DNA of 64,000 nucleotides from Erythrophleum ivorense (taxonomy: Eukaryota > Streptophyta > Magnoliopsida > Fabales > Fabaceae), in the NCBI GenBank assembly GCA_026724425.1, contig JAIUCV010000009.1, positions 18,363,294 through 18,427,293 on the forward strand, read 5' to 3'. Position numbers and translations under genes: made by a program. Positions 48,853 through 61,308 of this stretch are shown in pieces; within the stretch, counting starts at the first letter, position 1, and every line of letters starts with the position of its first letter. The notes under the pieces were generated by a model. The model worked only from the letters and a program-made list of their open reading frames with translations, was not told the DNA's origin and searched no databases.

Positions 48853-50590
48853 AGACTAATGCCCTTAAGAGCTTATGTTTGTTATGTATGAGTTTATGTG
48901 ACAAGGAAAATGCCTTATACATGTTCATTAGTTGCTTGAATATCATGCTTGCTTTCTTTGACATGTTTTAGCATCCATTATGTATGTTTGAAAGGTTTAA
49001 GAGCTATTGGTGTAATACCATATTATTTCTAACATTGATCCCTCTCTCGTAAGTGGGAATATGCACTATATCAAGGAAATCTCAAGAAAATGTATTAAAA
49101 TAATGGATTAAATTGTGTTACGTAGTGGATAAATTTTTTTTCATTTTGCGTCGTCAGGACCCTATAAACTCATCAACAACATTCTCTAATTATTTTCCAT
49201 ACATACAAATCATAACTTTCTTAAAAATTGGCACCAACCACAGATCAAAGGTCAAACATCTCAAAATTTCTTCATTTCCCGCGACTATACAGTGGCAGAT
49301 TTCATGGGCAACTTTGAAAAATTATAACTAAATGTAGAAAATTTGAAATCACACAAACCATAGCTTTTTAGAAATCTCTCGATGTTAACTTCACTAAAAA
49401 TAATTCCAAGACATGAGAATAGCCTTTAGACCATATTTGATAATAAAATAGCTACAAAGGTTTGGCTATCCTTGGTACTGATATAGTTTATTGTCATAAA
49501 ATTAAAAAATATCCAATTAATTCCAAAAAATTCCAATCCATTCAAATGATACCAATATGGAAAAATAAAAATGTTAGCTAGAGGGGAACAATAACTCTAG
49601 ACCAATCTAGGCCTCAAAAACTAATCAAACAGTGGCATAGGTTTAATTAGACACCTGATACTGGATAGCAACTTCAAAAATTAATATCTCCCTCTTTAGA
49701 CATCCAAATGAGGTTCTTCCAATTGATACAAGTCATTAGGAAGGTCTAGTTTCTTCCTATAAAATTTTGTGGCAATTGGACATCATTTGCCCCATGAGTG
49801 ATAGAGTTTCATTTTGGACCAGAATGAATAATGCACTGAACCAAAACAAAAAAAATTTCTAACTTTGAAAATTCACCAAATATTCCATAGACCTCTAAAA
49901 ATTAACCACTTTAGCTTCCCAAAAAGATCTTAATAAGATCTAAATGCATGCTAAATTTTAGATGAAAGGAGCTCATTTAGACAAAAAGTGATATAGCTTA
50001 CTTAAATGGTATATTTTGCTCCATGTAAGGTGTCCACTTTGTCCAAATGGCCTCTCCAATGGTTTGGCTCCTCTTGGGCAAGTTTAAAAGCACAAATATG
50101 ACTTGTAGACACTGCCCCAAGTGGTCCCAAACCTCATGCATTTTATTTTGACCATCTCACACCAATAATACACTAATACATACATGCCATCCATCATTCA
50201 AAATTCATATTTCTATTGCTTTCATGCTACATAGAGTATATATAGTATCCATACATCATATTACATTTGCTAAAGGTCTAACATCATAAAAATAATATGT
50301 ACAAAGCCACTTTGACATTCAATTACAATTTAAACTACATAATAGGCAAAGTAAGGCTTTTCATTTTTCTTGGCTTGTATTTCCTTGTCTTTGAGCACCA
50401 CCTAGACAATTCAAGAGTGAGAGGGAAAGGGGAATGAGATTCAAAGAATCTCAATAGCTCACACTCACATTCACACAAACATTCAAGGCATACATACATC
50501 AAGTGCACAAGTAAACAAGCTACCAAGATCATAATTGTTCATTTCCAAGATTCTCATGCCATACTTTCACAATCAAGCCATCAAGGAGCT

Positions 50591-50773
50591 CTAGGGACTT
50601 TTGGTTTTGCCTCACCCTATTTCTAGGACTTTTGGATATGTTTCACCCTTAGCCTAGGGGCTTTTGACTTAGCTTTACCTATCCAAGAGACTTTTGGCCT
50701 AGTCTCACCCATGCCTTGAGACTTTTGACACCTCTTCACCCACATTAAGGGACTTTTGGCATCACCTCACCCT
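50591..50773 (-). repeat. Degenerate 36-nt tandem repeat in A9
   Basis: About five contiguous units, read on the minus strand as GGTGAG...CCAAAAGTC. On the + strand they show as GACTTTTGG and CTCACCC alternating. Confidence 0.78.
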
Positions 50774-50874
50774 TGGGAGCTATTCTCACAATCAATGGCC
50801 TTCAAGACAACATATTGGTACCGATACAACCTTAAAGCATCAAGTAGCATGTTCTCAAATTACAAGAGCATACA

Positions 50875-53295
50875 TGTAACATCGATTTTTAGAAAATGAG
50901 AAAAAACGTGAAAAACGTAACGTACGATTTCTCTGTAAACGAACAAAATTTGCCAAATACAAAAGAAAGTCCCTCAAATGATTTAGTTAAGGTCCCAAAA
51001 AATTTGGGAAGTATTCTAGACTCTTAAAAATGAGAATCCCAAGCTCAAATGGAAAGAAAAATAGAGCTAGAATGAAGAAACGAATTTGAATGGAAGGTTA
51101 ACGAAACGTAAGGGTATTTTCGTCATTTTGAGCAAATTTTGGAATTCTCATAGGAAGGCTTTTTAAATGAAATTTGAGTTTCCTAGGGTTCTCAGAAGCC
51201 CTGAAAAACATGGGAACTCCCGAGACAACTAAAGCCCTTCTGGTGGACGTTTTCTAACGTCGGTTGACCTAAACTTTGATTGATTTGTTCAGGAAGGTTT
51301 TAGCTTCGATTTGAGTGATTCTAATGATATTTTACTAAATTGGGAACCTAAATTTTATGATGAAAAAGACGGTTCTCAAAAAGGAGTTAAAATGAGCCTA
51401 AACGAAGTAAACAGGCGTATAGGGGCAAAATGGTCATTTTAAAAAATTATAAAAAAGGCTTCTTAAGTAAGATTACACCTCATCACCTTCTCCAAGTTTC
51501 CATTTGCAGAAAAATGGGCAGTAATGGCATGACATTAAGAGGGGAGAGAGAGATGAAGTTTAAGCTTCCGTTTAGGTAAGTAAATAGCCTTGTTTCATCC
51601 TGCGCCAATTAGGAAAGTTGTTCCTCTCTCTAAGAGCTCTCTAATGGTGATTTTTTTTCTTGAAAACTTAAAGATTCAGGTCTAACTCAAGCCAAAAAGG
51701 AACTCTTTTCAAGAAATCAATCGGTGGAAAATAATCTACAGGAAGAGAACTCTATTTTAAGGTAAGACTTCACTTAAAACACTCGCAAAATCTTGTATTT
51801 TCAAGCCATTTAAGCTTAGGTCTAGAGAGAGAAAGTGAGGAGGAGAGTTTTTCTTTATGTGTTCTTGATGGAACCAAAGGTTAGGAAGTGTGAGGATTAA
51901 GGATATACAACTAGAATTGACAAGGGAGCTTTAGAATGCAAGTTATGGAATTTAGGGATTTGGTTGCACCTAGGCTAAGATGAAGCTTCCTAGTAATAAT
52001 TTAAGTTGTCTAAGAGTATATATGAGTTCCTAAGACACCAAGAGAGCCTCCCACATGCTTCTCCCATCAAAGAAATTAAAATAACTCCATTGGTGCCATA
52101 TGGAAGCATAGCTTCGGCCAAGGAGAGTTCATGCACCTAGGGAGTGTTTTAATTACTTCCAAGCTTAGTTTTGTATCATGTGTGATGGGAGAGTATGAGA
52201 GGAAGCCTTGAAAAAATTTTAGAAACCCTAGATAGTGAGATGGCCTTTTATGTTCCATAATATGACCTAAAAAAATAACATGTAGTTAGGCTCTTTATTT
52301 TAATTGTGTGATAACTTCAAGAGGCCTAAAAAGTGTCAAGAATCATATTTGAAAGGAAAGAATGGAGCCTAGAATTTATTTGTTGGGTGTTGCTTCATTA
52401 GGTGCATTCTTGGAAACATAAAGGGGCTAATGAGCCAAGCTAGTGTCTAAGCAAGTTGTGTGGCCTTAAACTTTACTTCAAGAATATAATTAGCTTCCAT
52501 ATGATGTGTCTAGGCCAAGAGGAATGATTTCCACCTTCCTGAGTGTGTGAGGTCAAGGGAGAGGATTCAAAACTCAAGGAAAAAGTGTGTAAATGCAATC
52601 AAGGTAGCTCTCTCCACGTTCTTTCATGCATGAATGTGTGCTTACATTGTCTTTGAATGTGCGTGTATATGTTTTGAGTTATGAAAAGTATTTTAGCATA
52701 AGCTTTTATTCTATGGTACCATGATGATGTTTTATGCATTCAAATGATATTTTATGTGCTTTCCTTGGTTTGCTTGAGTGTAGAGAAGCCAAGAACCCTT
52801 TAGCTATGGTGAGGATGAGCCAAGAACCCTTAAAGTTAGTTGAGACAAAGTAAAGAGTCTCCCAAAAGTAAGGTTGATTCCCAAGAGTAAGGTTGAGTCC
52901 AAAATTCTCTTAAAGAAATGTGTGAGGCAAGTCCAAGATCCACAAGTAAATGGGTGAGGCTAATTTACTTACTTGACAAACCTATGTATACTATGTACGA
53001 CTTTTTCAAATGCCGAGAATGCTTCTTAAATGATTACACATGTTAATATGCCCATGCATGCATTTGTGAGACTTGTATTGTATGCTTTATGGGTGATTGA
53101 ATGGGAGATGAGCTATTGGGATTTTTTGAATCTCATCCCCTCCTCTCTTATGTCTTAACATGCTAGGTAGAACAATTGAGCAAGGTAATGGGGGCCACCA
53201 AGCCTAGAAGAAGAAGATTGGCATCAAAGTATATGAATATGCCTAGTTTTGCTTCCTTTTTAGCCGCACATATGGCATATGATGTAATCCCTTGA
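50875..53295 (+). mobile_element. Family A LTR, copy A10, inside A9, 3'-truncated
   Basis: It starts TGTAACATCG at 50875 after ataca (50870-50874) and runs in step with A2 for 2421 bp: conserved U3 block (about 51130-51400), leader, tandem repeat (about 52775-52965), hairpin with one change (53120-53132, GATTTTTTGAATC), then GATGTAATCCC. A11 begins at 53296 within it. The remaining roughly 1 kb of A10 is not found on the other side, so it was deleted. Confidence 0.83.
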
Positions 53296-55039
53296 TGAAA
53301 CACCATACATTTCTAGCTCATTTCATAACATTCTCATTCTTGACAACATAGATTCCATGGAGGAAGTAAGAAAAATCCATTAAAATAATACATTATTTGG
53401 CATTGCGTCATGTATAAAAATTTTATTTTGTGTCACGTGAACCATGTGAGCTCATACAACACGTTCTCATATTTAAGTACATGAATACAACTCATTTGCA
53501 TCATCAAAAGTGGCTTACACCTCAAAGAACTCAAAGGGAAGCATGAAATATACATATATATTTTCGGCCAGATTTTTCCTCTTTTCTATTACAACTTTGT
53601 AAAATCATAACTAATTCTAAAGCAATAAAAAACATTCATTATTGGCCATTATGGAAAGCTAAAGATGTCCAATTCATACTAAAAATATGTCCAGACCATA
53701 ACATCTAACAAAGAGGACGTTTGACATTTGAAAAGGTCTACAGGTCAGGCTGTCCACTGGTGCTGTCATAAATTTCTATAGCAAAATTCAAAAATATCCA
53801 ATTAATTCCAAAAAAAATCAATCCATGCAAATGATACCAATCTAGAAATCTACAAATGTTGGCTAAAGGGAAAAAATAACTCCAAACTGATTCAGGCACG
53901 CCCAGATCTTGAAACTCAATCAAACAATAACTAAGGTTGGGTGGAGTTCTTAATACTTGATAGATTTTTTGAAAATTCATATCTCCCTCTCTGGAAGTCC
54001 AAATTAGGTGCTTCTAGTGGACACAAGTCAATAGGAATGTCTTGTTTCTTTGTATAAAATTTCATGGCAATTGGACATCATTTGAGTCCTGTGTGACAGA
54101 TTTCATTTTTGGACCAAGTGAACAGTGCATCAGACCAAAATCAGAAAATTTGCCAACTTTTAAAATTCATCAAATATTCTGTAGACCTCAAAAAATTATG
54201 TTCTTTACTTTCCAAAAAGCTCTCAACAAGCTCTAATTTCATGTCAAATATTAGATCAAGAAGAGCTCATTTGGATAAAAAGTGATATAAGGTTCCATTA
54301 TGGCCAATTTTGGCTCCCTATAGGATACCAAAATGTCCAAGCGGCCTTCCTTAGGGTTTGACACCTCTTGGGCAAGTCTAAAAGCATAAATAGGACTTGT
54401 GTGAGCTGTCCAAATGGTCTCAAACTCCATGCCTCTCATTTTGGCTATGCCACTTGCAATTATACATACTTACATCAAACTTCCAAGAATCATAACTTAG
54501 CATTACATACTCAAATTACATTCTAGTGGCTACATAACATATTCTCTCATTCATACATGACATATTATCATAATTACATATGGTTATAACATCATAATAC
54601 ATATACATTCATTAATCACATCATTTGCCAATTGTATATCCTTAAAGTAGCAAAATTCATGTTCTTGGATGTCATACTCTCATCTTCAAGGTGATTGGCT
54701 TCCATTACCTTACTCTTTTGGTCCACCTAGCATATTAGGACATTGGAGAGGAGGGGATGAGATTCAAAGAATCCCAATAGCTCATCTCCCATTCAATCGT
54801 ATATAATGGATGCAAACAAGTCTCATAAATGTATGCATGGCATGTGGACATGTGCAATTATTCAAGGAGCATTCTTAGCATTTGAAAAAAGTCACACATA
54901 GCATACAAAGGCTTACCAAGCAAGTCGATTGGCCTCACCCAATTTCTTGTGGATATTGGACTTGCCTCACCCATTCTTTAAGATATTTTTGGACTCAACC
55001 ATGCTCTTGGGAGACCACTTTGCTTTTGGGAGCCTACTA
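53296..55039 (-). mobile_element. Family A LTR fragment A11, inside A10
   Basis: On the + strand it starts TGAAACACCATACATTT, a decayed form of the A3 start, after cttga (53291-53295). It follows A3 closely through the hairpin (54761-54773) and the tandem repeat to TTTTGGGAG at about 55037. There the alignment with other copies jumps forward by roughly 480 bp. No copy of cttga flanks the end of the following fragment, so this is the left part of an element whose right part is lost. Confidence 0.75.
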
Positions 55040-56555
55040 CAAAAATTTATGATCTTGGCTCCCTTTTCTCCTTTAATCTATGATTCTTGACTCCATTTAG
55101 ACTCCTTAGAGTCATCATACAACTATTTTAAGAAGCCTAGTTAGGAGTTGTTTCATTATATTACATTATGGAATCTATACCTCCATCTCACTATCTATAG
55201 TTTCTAAAATTTTTTCAAGGCTTCCTCTCAGTCTCTTCTATCATATATGACTCAAAAATAAGCTTGGAGCAAATTAAAACACTCCATAACTACTCCCCCC
55301 ATGCTTGGCCGAGACAATGCAAGAATTTCAGGTTCATGGAGTTTGCAATTTTTCCTTGATGGGAGAATCACTTGGGAGGCTTCCTAGAGGTCTTAGAACC
55401 TCAATTAAACACTCACATAGCCTAGGAAATTCATGAATCAAAGTAGATTTTACAAACTCTTCAAGAATTCTACACTTTGCTAACTTGAAATTCAATGGCT
55501 TTTACTTGGTTTCCTTTGCATATTCTAAATTTTCACACCCTAATTTATGTGATTCATTCTTGGTTTGGCCAGAAATTTAATCCCTCATGGCTGGTCTTAC
55601 ATAGGGGGTGGAATTGTAGAGAAGAGGAGAAAGGAGATCTAAGCTTAGGAAGTAGCAAAATACCTTGGATTCTTGGTTTTCTTGGTTTGTTCTTCACTTG
55701 GCTAGCCTCCCCTCACCAAATCCAAAAATTCCACCTCTATTTTGCCTTCAAAATAGCACCAAATTAAATGCCAAAACCATGAGAAGGAAGAGGAAGAAGA
55801 GGGGAAGAAGTTTAACAAGGAAAGGAGTAGGAAAAAGTGGCTAAAACTTGCACTTTTCAAAGCTTCTTCTTTCTTCCTTGGCCTCCCCTCTTGTGCACCA
55901 CTCTCAACCCTTCTTAATTCTGTTTTAACATGTGGGAGAGTTGGTGAGGAGATTTGACCAGAGGTGGGGCGTTTTTATAAGCCTAGGGATTCATTTAAGT
56001 AACTTTTAAAATTTGCAATTTAGTCCCTCTTCGTAGTTTTGTTTGTTTGGGCTCATTTCAACTCCTTTCGAAGAACCGTCTTTTCCATCATATTCCTTAG
56101 GCTCTTAATCATAATAATTGCCTTTAGAATCACTAAAAAAGGATTTGAAACTATTTCAAATTGTTTGGTTAAAATTTTGGTCAACTGACAGCCGAAATCG
56201 TTCACCAGAAGGGTTTCAACTATTCTAGGGGTTCCCATGGTATTCAGGGCCTCTAAGAACCCCAAAAAGTTCAAAATTTTCATTTAAAAAGCCCTCTTGT
56301 GAGTTTTCAACATTTTTCAAAAATTATAAAAATGCCCTTAGTTCCTTCGACAAATATTTAAGCTCTTTTGGCTATGATTTTTAGCATCTTAAACCTCAAA
56401 TCCTCATTTTCTAATATTTAAAATTTTATCATAATTTTATTTGGCCCCAATCCCTTCTATTTTGGGGACTTCCTTTTGTACCTGGTCCATTTCTGACGTT
56501 TACAGAGAAACCAAACATCGCATTTCTCATGTTTACGGAGGGACCGGATGTTACA
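55040..56555 (-). mobile_element. Family A LTR fragment A12, inside A9
   Basis: This fragment continues to a good family end, GGACCGGATGTTACA at 56555, followed by taagg (56556-56560). Its last roughly 200 bp closely match the end of A13 (GGACCGAATGTTACA), not the end of A3. It therefore belongs to a different subfamily from A11. The flanking taagg would be the right TSD; the left TSD and the left half are lost. The conserved U3 block is at about 56060-56290. Confidence 0.72.
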
Positions 56556-56900
56556 TAAGGAGCTATTATTTTTTTGTAATTTGGGCAGAGGAAGTTGTGA
56601 TTAAGAAGGTGGGAGAAGTGTGTGGGAGCTTCTAGAAACACAATTTTTTAAAAATTCTAATTTCATCCTTCTGTAATGGCAATTTTGTTTCGGCTTTGTT
56701 TTAGCTCCTTTTTGGGAACTATATTTTTCATTATAAAATTTAGATTCCCAATTTAATAAAATGCCTTCGGAATCACTCAAATTGTAATTAAAACCTTCTT
56801 GAACGAATTTGTTAAAGTTCCAGCTCACCGTCATTGGAAAACATACACCAAAGGGGCTTTACTAGTCCCAAGGCTTCCTATGATTTTTGGGGCCTCTAAG

Positions 56901-59900
56901 TGTAACACCATACTTTTAGGACTCAATTCATACAATTCCCATACCTCATCTTATGTTTATTCTATGGAAACAATATAGTGGCATAGGAAGTTATGAATAA
57001 AAGTACATTTCTCTACCGGTAAAATTTTTCTTTTAGAGTCCCGTAGGCCATATGAAAGCATCTATCACTTTATCATACTTAAACACATGAATATAACTCA
57101 TTTCCATTGTCAAATTTGGCCTACAACTCGTAGAAAGCAAAGGAGCATATGAAATCCATGTTTGTATTTTCGGCCAGAATTTCCTCTTTTCTATCACAAA
57201 CTTTGGAAATTCATAACTAAATCTATAAAAATCAAAAACATGTAATCTCAGTCATTCTGGAAAGCTTAAGACGTCTACTTTATGCTAAAAATATGTAGAA
57301 GTCTTAAAATCTCATATATAATACGTTTGACACACGAAATCATCTACTGGTCGGAGGGTTCCTGATACTGTCACAGTTTACTGATATGGACTTCAAAAAT
57401 GTCTAACTAATTCCACAAAAATCCAATGTTTGCAAATGATATCACTATGGAAATATGTAGATGTTAACTAGAATATCTCCAGATCAGTACATCAAGCCAA
57501 ATGCCAAGAAATCGATGGAACAGTACCTCGGGTCTGGCAAGATGTCTGATACTGGGCAGAACCTTCGAAAATGCATATCTTCCTCTCTAGACCTCCAAAT
57601 GAGGTGATCTCGGTGGCCATAGAAAGATTATGACCTCTATTTTATGCATATAAAATTTCATAAGCATTGTATACCATTTGGCCATCGAGTGACACAGAAT
57701 TCAAAACTGCCAGTATGAACAGTACCCATACCAGAATCCATGAAAAATCCCAACTTTGAAAATTTCTCAAATATTCTCTAGGTCTCCAAAAATTATGATC
57801 TTTAGCTTCCCAAAAATCTCTTAATGAGACCTCATTTCATGCCAAGTTTCAGGGCAAGACTAACTCATTTGGCTAAAAAGTGACCTAAGGTTCCATTATG
57901 GTCAAATTTGGCCCCATATGAGGTACCAAATTTACCAAATGGCCTTCCCTTGGTTGTGGCACCTTTTGGGCAGGTCTAAAAGTACATTTGAGACTTGGGT
58001 AAACTGCCTAAATGGTCCCAAACCTCATGCATCTCATTTTGGCCATTCAACCCACACTTATGCATACATTCATCAAAATCCCATATTGCACACTTTGGCC
58101 ATACATACTCAAAATATGTGCTATAGGGCATATATCATTTTCATACGTCTAACTAACACATAATAGTATAATCACACATGTCTCAAGGTTTATGGCATAT
58201 ATACAACCTCATATACACTATGAACCATCATTATGGTTCCAAAATAGGCAAAATACTACATAAACTTGTCACTCCTTGCTCTTTATGGTTGTTGGCTCCC
58301 TTCACCATAAGTGCTTGCTCCACCTAGCATGTTAGATCATTGGAGAGGAGGGGATGAGATTCAAAGAATCTCAATAGCTCACACACCCATTTACATCACA
58401 TTCAAGGCATACATATACCAAATGCATAACCATACAAGCATAAAGTGTGCAATAAATTCCATTCCATGCCACATTCACATGTCAAGATTACTTTCATGCT
58501 CTAGGGACTTTTGGTTTAGCCTCACCCCATTTCTAGGACTTTTGGATTTGCCTCACTCTTGGTCTAGGGACTTTTGACTTTGCCTCACCCATTCAAGGGA
58601 CTTTTGGCCTTGTCTCACCCATGCCATGAGACTTTTTGCATCTCCTCACCTTCATCAAGGGACTTTTGGCATCACCTCACCCTTATGGGCTCTTTCCACA
58701 ACCATAGTCATTCAAGACAACACATTGGTATCAATGCACAACAAAGATCGAGTGGCATATTATCAAACATCAAGAATGCATGCAAGCACACTAAGACATA
58801 CATATGCACACAAGAATGCAAAGAGAATGAGGTGGAGAGCTACTTTGCACAATTTCACACACTTTTTCTTTAGCTTTCAAGCCTCCTCTTTCGGCCACAC
58901 ACCCACAAATTGGTGGAGATGGTTTCTCTTGGCCTATATACAAATTATGGGAGCCAATTAGGTTCATGAAACACATTCTAAGGCTACATAACTTGATGAA
59001 CCACTAGATTACTCTATATACTTCATTATGGTCCATAATTACACTTAATGAAGCAACACCCCTCAAACGATTTCTAGGCCTTATTCTTTCTTATCAAATA
59101 TGATTCTTGACCCCTTTTAAGCCTCTTGGAGTCATCACATCATTGAGACAAAAGGCCTAGCACCATGTTGCTTCTTTAGGTCATATTATGGAACCTAGGG
59201 CACTAAGGCACTAAATCACTTTCTTTGAGTTCTAAATTTTTTCTAAGGCCTCTACTCATCTTCACTCATCACATATGACTCAAGAATAGCCTTAGAAAAA
59301 TCTAAAACTCTCCTTAGCTATAGGAACTTGCCTAGGCCGAGACTATGGGGGGAAGAAGAGATCATGGCCTTCTTGATTTTTCCTTGATGGGAGACACACT
59401 TGGGAGACTTCCTAGAGGTCTTAGGAGCTCAATCAAATACTCACACATGCAAGGAAACTCATATATCAAATCAGTTTTTGCAAAGTGTTCAAGAGCTCTA
59501 CACTTTTTCTACTTAGAGTTCATTAATTTTTCTTGCAATTTCTTTGCTTCCTTGGATGGAAGGTGCATGTGGGAAGCTCTCTAGGGGTCTTAGGAGCATG
59601 TTTAAACATTCAATTAAGTCTAAGAACATTCATGTAAAATCAGATTTGCAATGGAGCATTTGGATCCCTAATGGTTCTATCTTGTCTCTTAATGCTCCTT
59701 TCTTGATTCTATTGGTTCCTTCTTAATCCTTGCCATCTAAAACCTCTAATCCTTCCATAAATTGGGCAGAAAACAGCCCCTAAAAATTGGGCTCATGATG
59801 CCCAAATTCGTGCAAGAGAAAGGAGGAGGGAGAAACTACCAAAGAATGGAAGTTTTACCTTGTTTTCTTGCTTCCTTTGGCTTGTTCTTCCACTTGGTTG

Positions 59901-60750
59901 GCTTACTCCCTCAATTTTCGAAATTTCCCTCTATGTTCTGCCCCAAAAACAGCACCAAACTCCCCATTAAAATCATAGAAAGAAAGCTTGAGAGGAGAGG
60001 AGCAAGGTTCAAGAAGGAAGGATATGGAATTTTTTAAAGTTTCTTACCTTTTTCTTGAATCTCTTCCTCCAAAATCCTCCTCCTCTTGTGCACCTAAGAA
60101 GCTGGAGTTTTCCTCTAAAATTGGGCAGAAGCAAGTCGGTCTTAGAGAGGAGAGAAAGAACGTGGATAAGAAGGAGGTAAAAGACACTTTATGCAACTTT
60201 TTACTTTTGCATTTTAGTCCCTTTTCTTGGCTTTTTCATTTTAGACTCATATCAACTCCTTTTTGAAATCCGTCTTTTCCATCATATTCCTTAGGCTCTT
60301 AATCATAAGAATTGCCTTTGGAATCACTCAAAAAGGATCTAAAACCATTCCGAACCATTCAGTCAAAGTTTTGGTCAACTTTTGCCGAAATCGCTCACCG
60401 GAGGGGTTTCAACTGTTTTAAGGGTTTTCATGGTTTTCAGGGCCTCTGAGAACCCTGGAAAGCTCAAATTTTCCATTTAAAAAGCCCTCCTATGAGATTT
60501 CAAAATTTTCCAAAAATTACAAAAATGCCCTTACTTTCTTCGGCAAATTTTCTGAGCTCTTCTGGCTCTGGTTTCTGGGCATCTTAAATCTCAAATCCTC
60601 ATTTTCTAATATTTAAAATTTTATCATAATTTTAGTTGGCCCCAATTCCTTCTATTTCAAAGACTTCCTTTTATATTTGGCCCATTTCTTATGTTTACAG
60701 AGAAACTGAACATTGCATTTCTGATGTTTACGGAGGGACCGAATGTTACA
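56901..60750 (-). mobile_element. Family A solo LTR, copy A13, inside A9
   Basis: On the + strand it starts TGTAACACCATACTTTT and ends GGACCGAATGTTACA. The TSD ctaag is exact at 56896-56900 and 60751-60755. At 3850 bp it is the longest copy and is uninterrupted. Removing it restores GGCCTCTAAG-AACCTTGGG in A9. The + start is nearly the same as that of A8. The hairpin is at 58358-58370, the tandem repeat at 58501-58684 and the conserved U3 block at about 60250-60480. No clear TATA box. Confidence 0.92.
58501..58684 (-). repeat. Degenerate 36-nt tandem repeat in A13
   Basis: Five contiguous units, sense on the minus strand. One frame on the + strand stays open across it and yields a repeating Leu-Pro-His-Pro / Gly-Leu-Leu peptide, a by-product of a period near a multiple of three. 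Confidence 0.8.
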
Positions 60751-61041
60751 CTAAGAACCTTGGGCAACTCAAATTTTCTATTTAAAAAGCCTTTCTATGT
60801 GTTTTTTTTTTCAAAAGTTGCACTTCTTTATGAAATTGCCATTATGTTTTGTCAGTTTTTGTCACAAATTTTTTTTACCATCATAGCTTTGTTTTTCTTT
60901 CTGTCTAAGCCTAGAATTATCATTTTTAGGAGCCTAGGACTCTACCCAAACTTTTTAGGACATTATCTAACTAATTTCGGAGGACTTGCTTTTATACGGC
61001 TCATTTCATCATTTTACAGAAATTACGTTTGTTATAATTGG

Positions 61042-61054
61042 GATTCTTTGAATC
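61042..61054 (+). other. Hairpin of A7, next to the A9 insertion site
   Basis: GATTCTTTGAATC begins on the first base after the right TSD of A9, so A9 landed five bases from the stem of this module. The stem itself is intact. Confidence 0.55.
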
Positions 61055-61208
61055 TCATTCTTGCCCCACACATGTCTAACTATGTCTAAGTGAGTCAAGT
61101 GGACAAGGAAATGGGAGCCAATAAGCATGAGAAGCAAGATCTTGACAAATGGATAGAGAAATAAGCTTTTTGTTTGTATTTTGATGTCAAACTATGTAAC
61201 CATGAGAT

Positions 61209-61308
61209 GTATCTATGATGTAGACCTTTAAGCATGTTTTAATATATGTACAAATAGTGTATCTATGATGTAGACCTTTGAGCATGTTTTAATATATGTA
61301 AAAATAGT
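61209..61308 (+). repeat. 50-bp tandem duplication in A7
   Basis: Two adjacent 50-bp units start GTATCTATGATG at 61209 and 61259 and differ at two positions by eye. No other family A copy shows a second unit here, so the duplication is recent and private to A7. Confidence 0.88.

Larger units (their letters stand above)
49011..61036 (-). mobile_element. Family A LTR, copy A9, inside A7, with deletion
   Basis: On the + strand it starts TGTAATACCATA and ends ACGTTTGTTATA (CA decayed to TA). The TSD attgg is exact at 49006-49010 and 61037-61041. Removing the insertion restores the A7 text GAGCTATTGG-GATTCTTTG, as in A10 near 53110. Its own parts are 49011-50874, 56556-56900 and 60756-61036, about 2490 bp, so roughly 1.2 kb of its middle is missing. 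The loss is explained by the deletion that fused A11 and A12. Its sense start resembles that of A1. The hairpin is at 50438-50450. Confidence 0.85.

Noticed and set aside
40102..49010. The attgg before A7 and the attgg before A9 as two ends of one element
   Set aside because: Each pairs better with its own right side (actgg at 62400 and attgg at 61037), and both rebuilt LTRs then have the family length.
58501..58684. Regular direct repeats resembling a CRISPR array
   Set aside because: Units are contiguous and diverged, have no unique spacers, and recur at the same place in other LTR copies of a plant genome.
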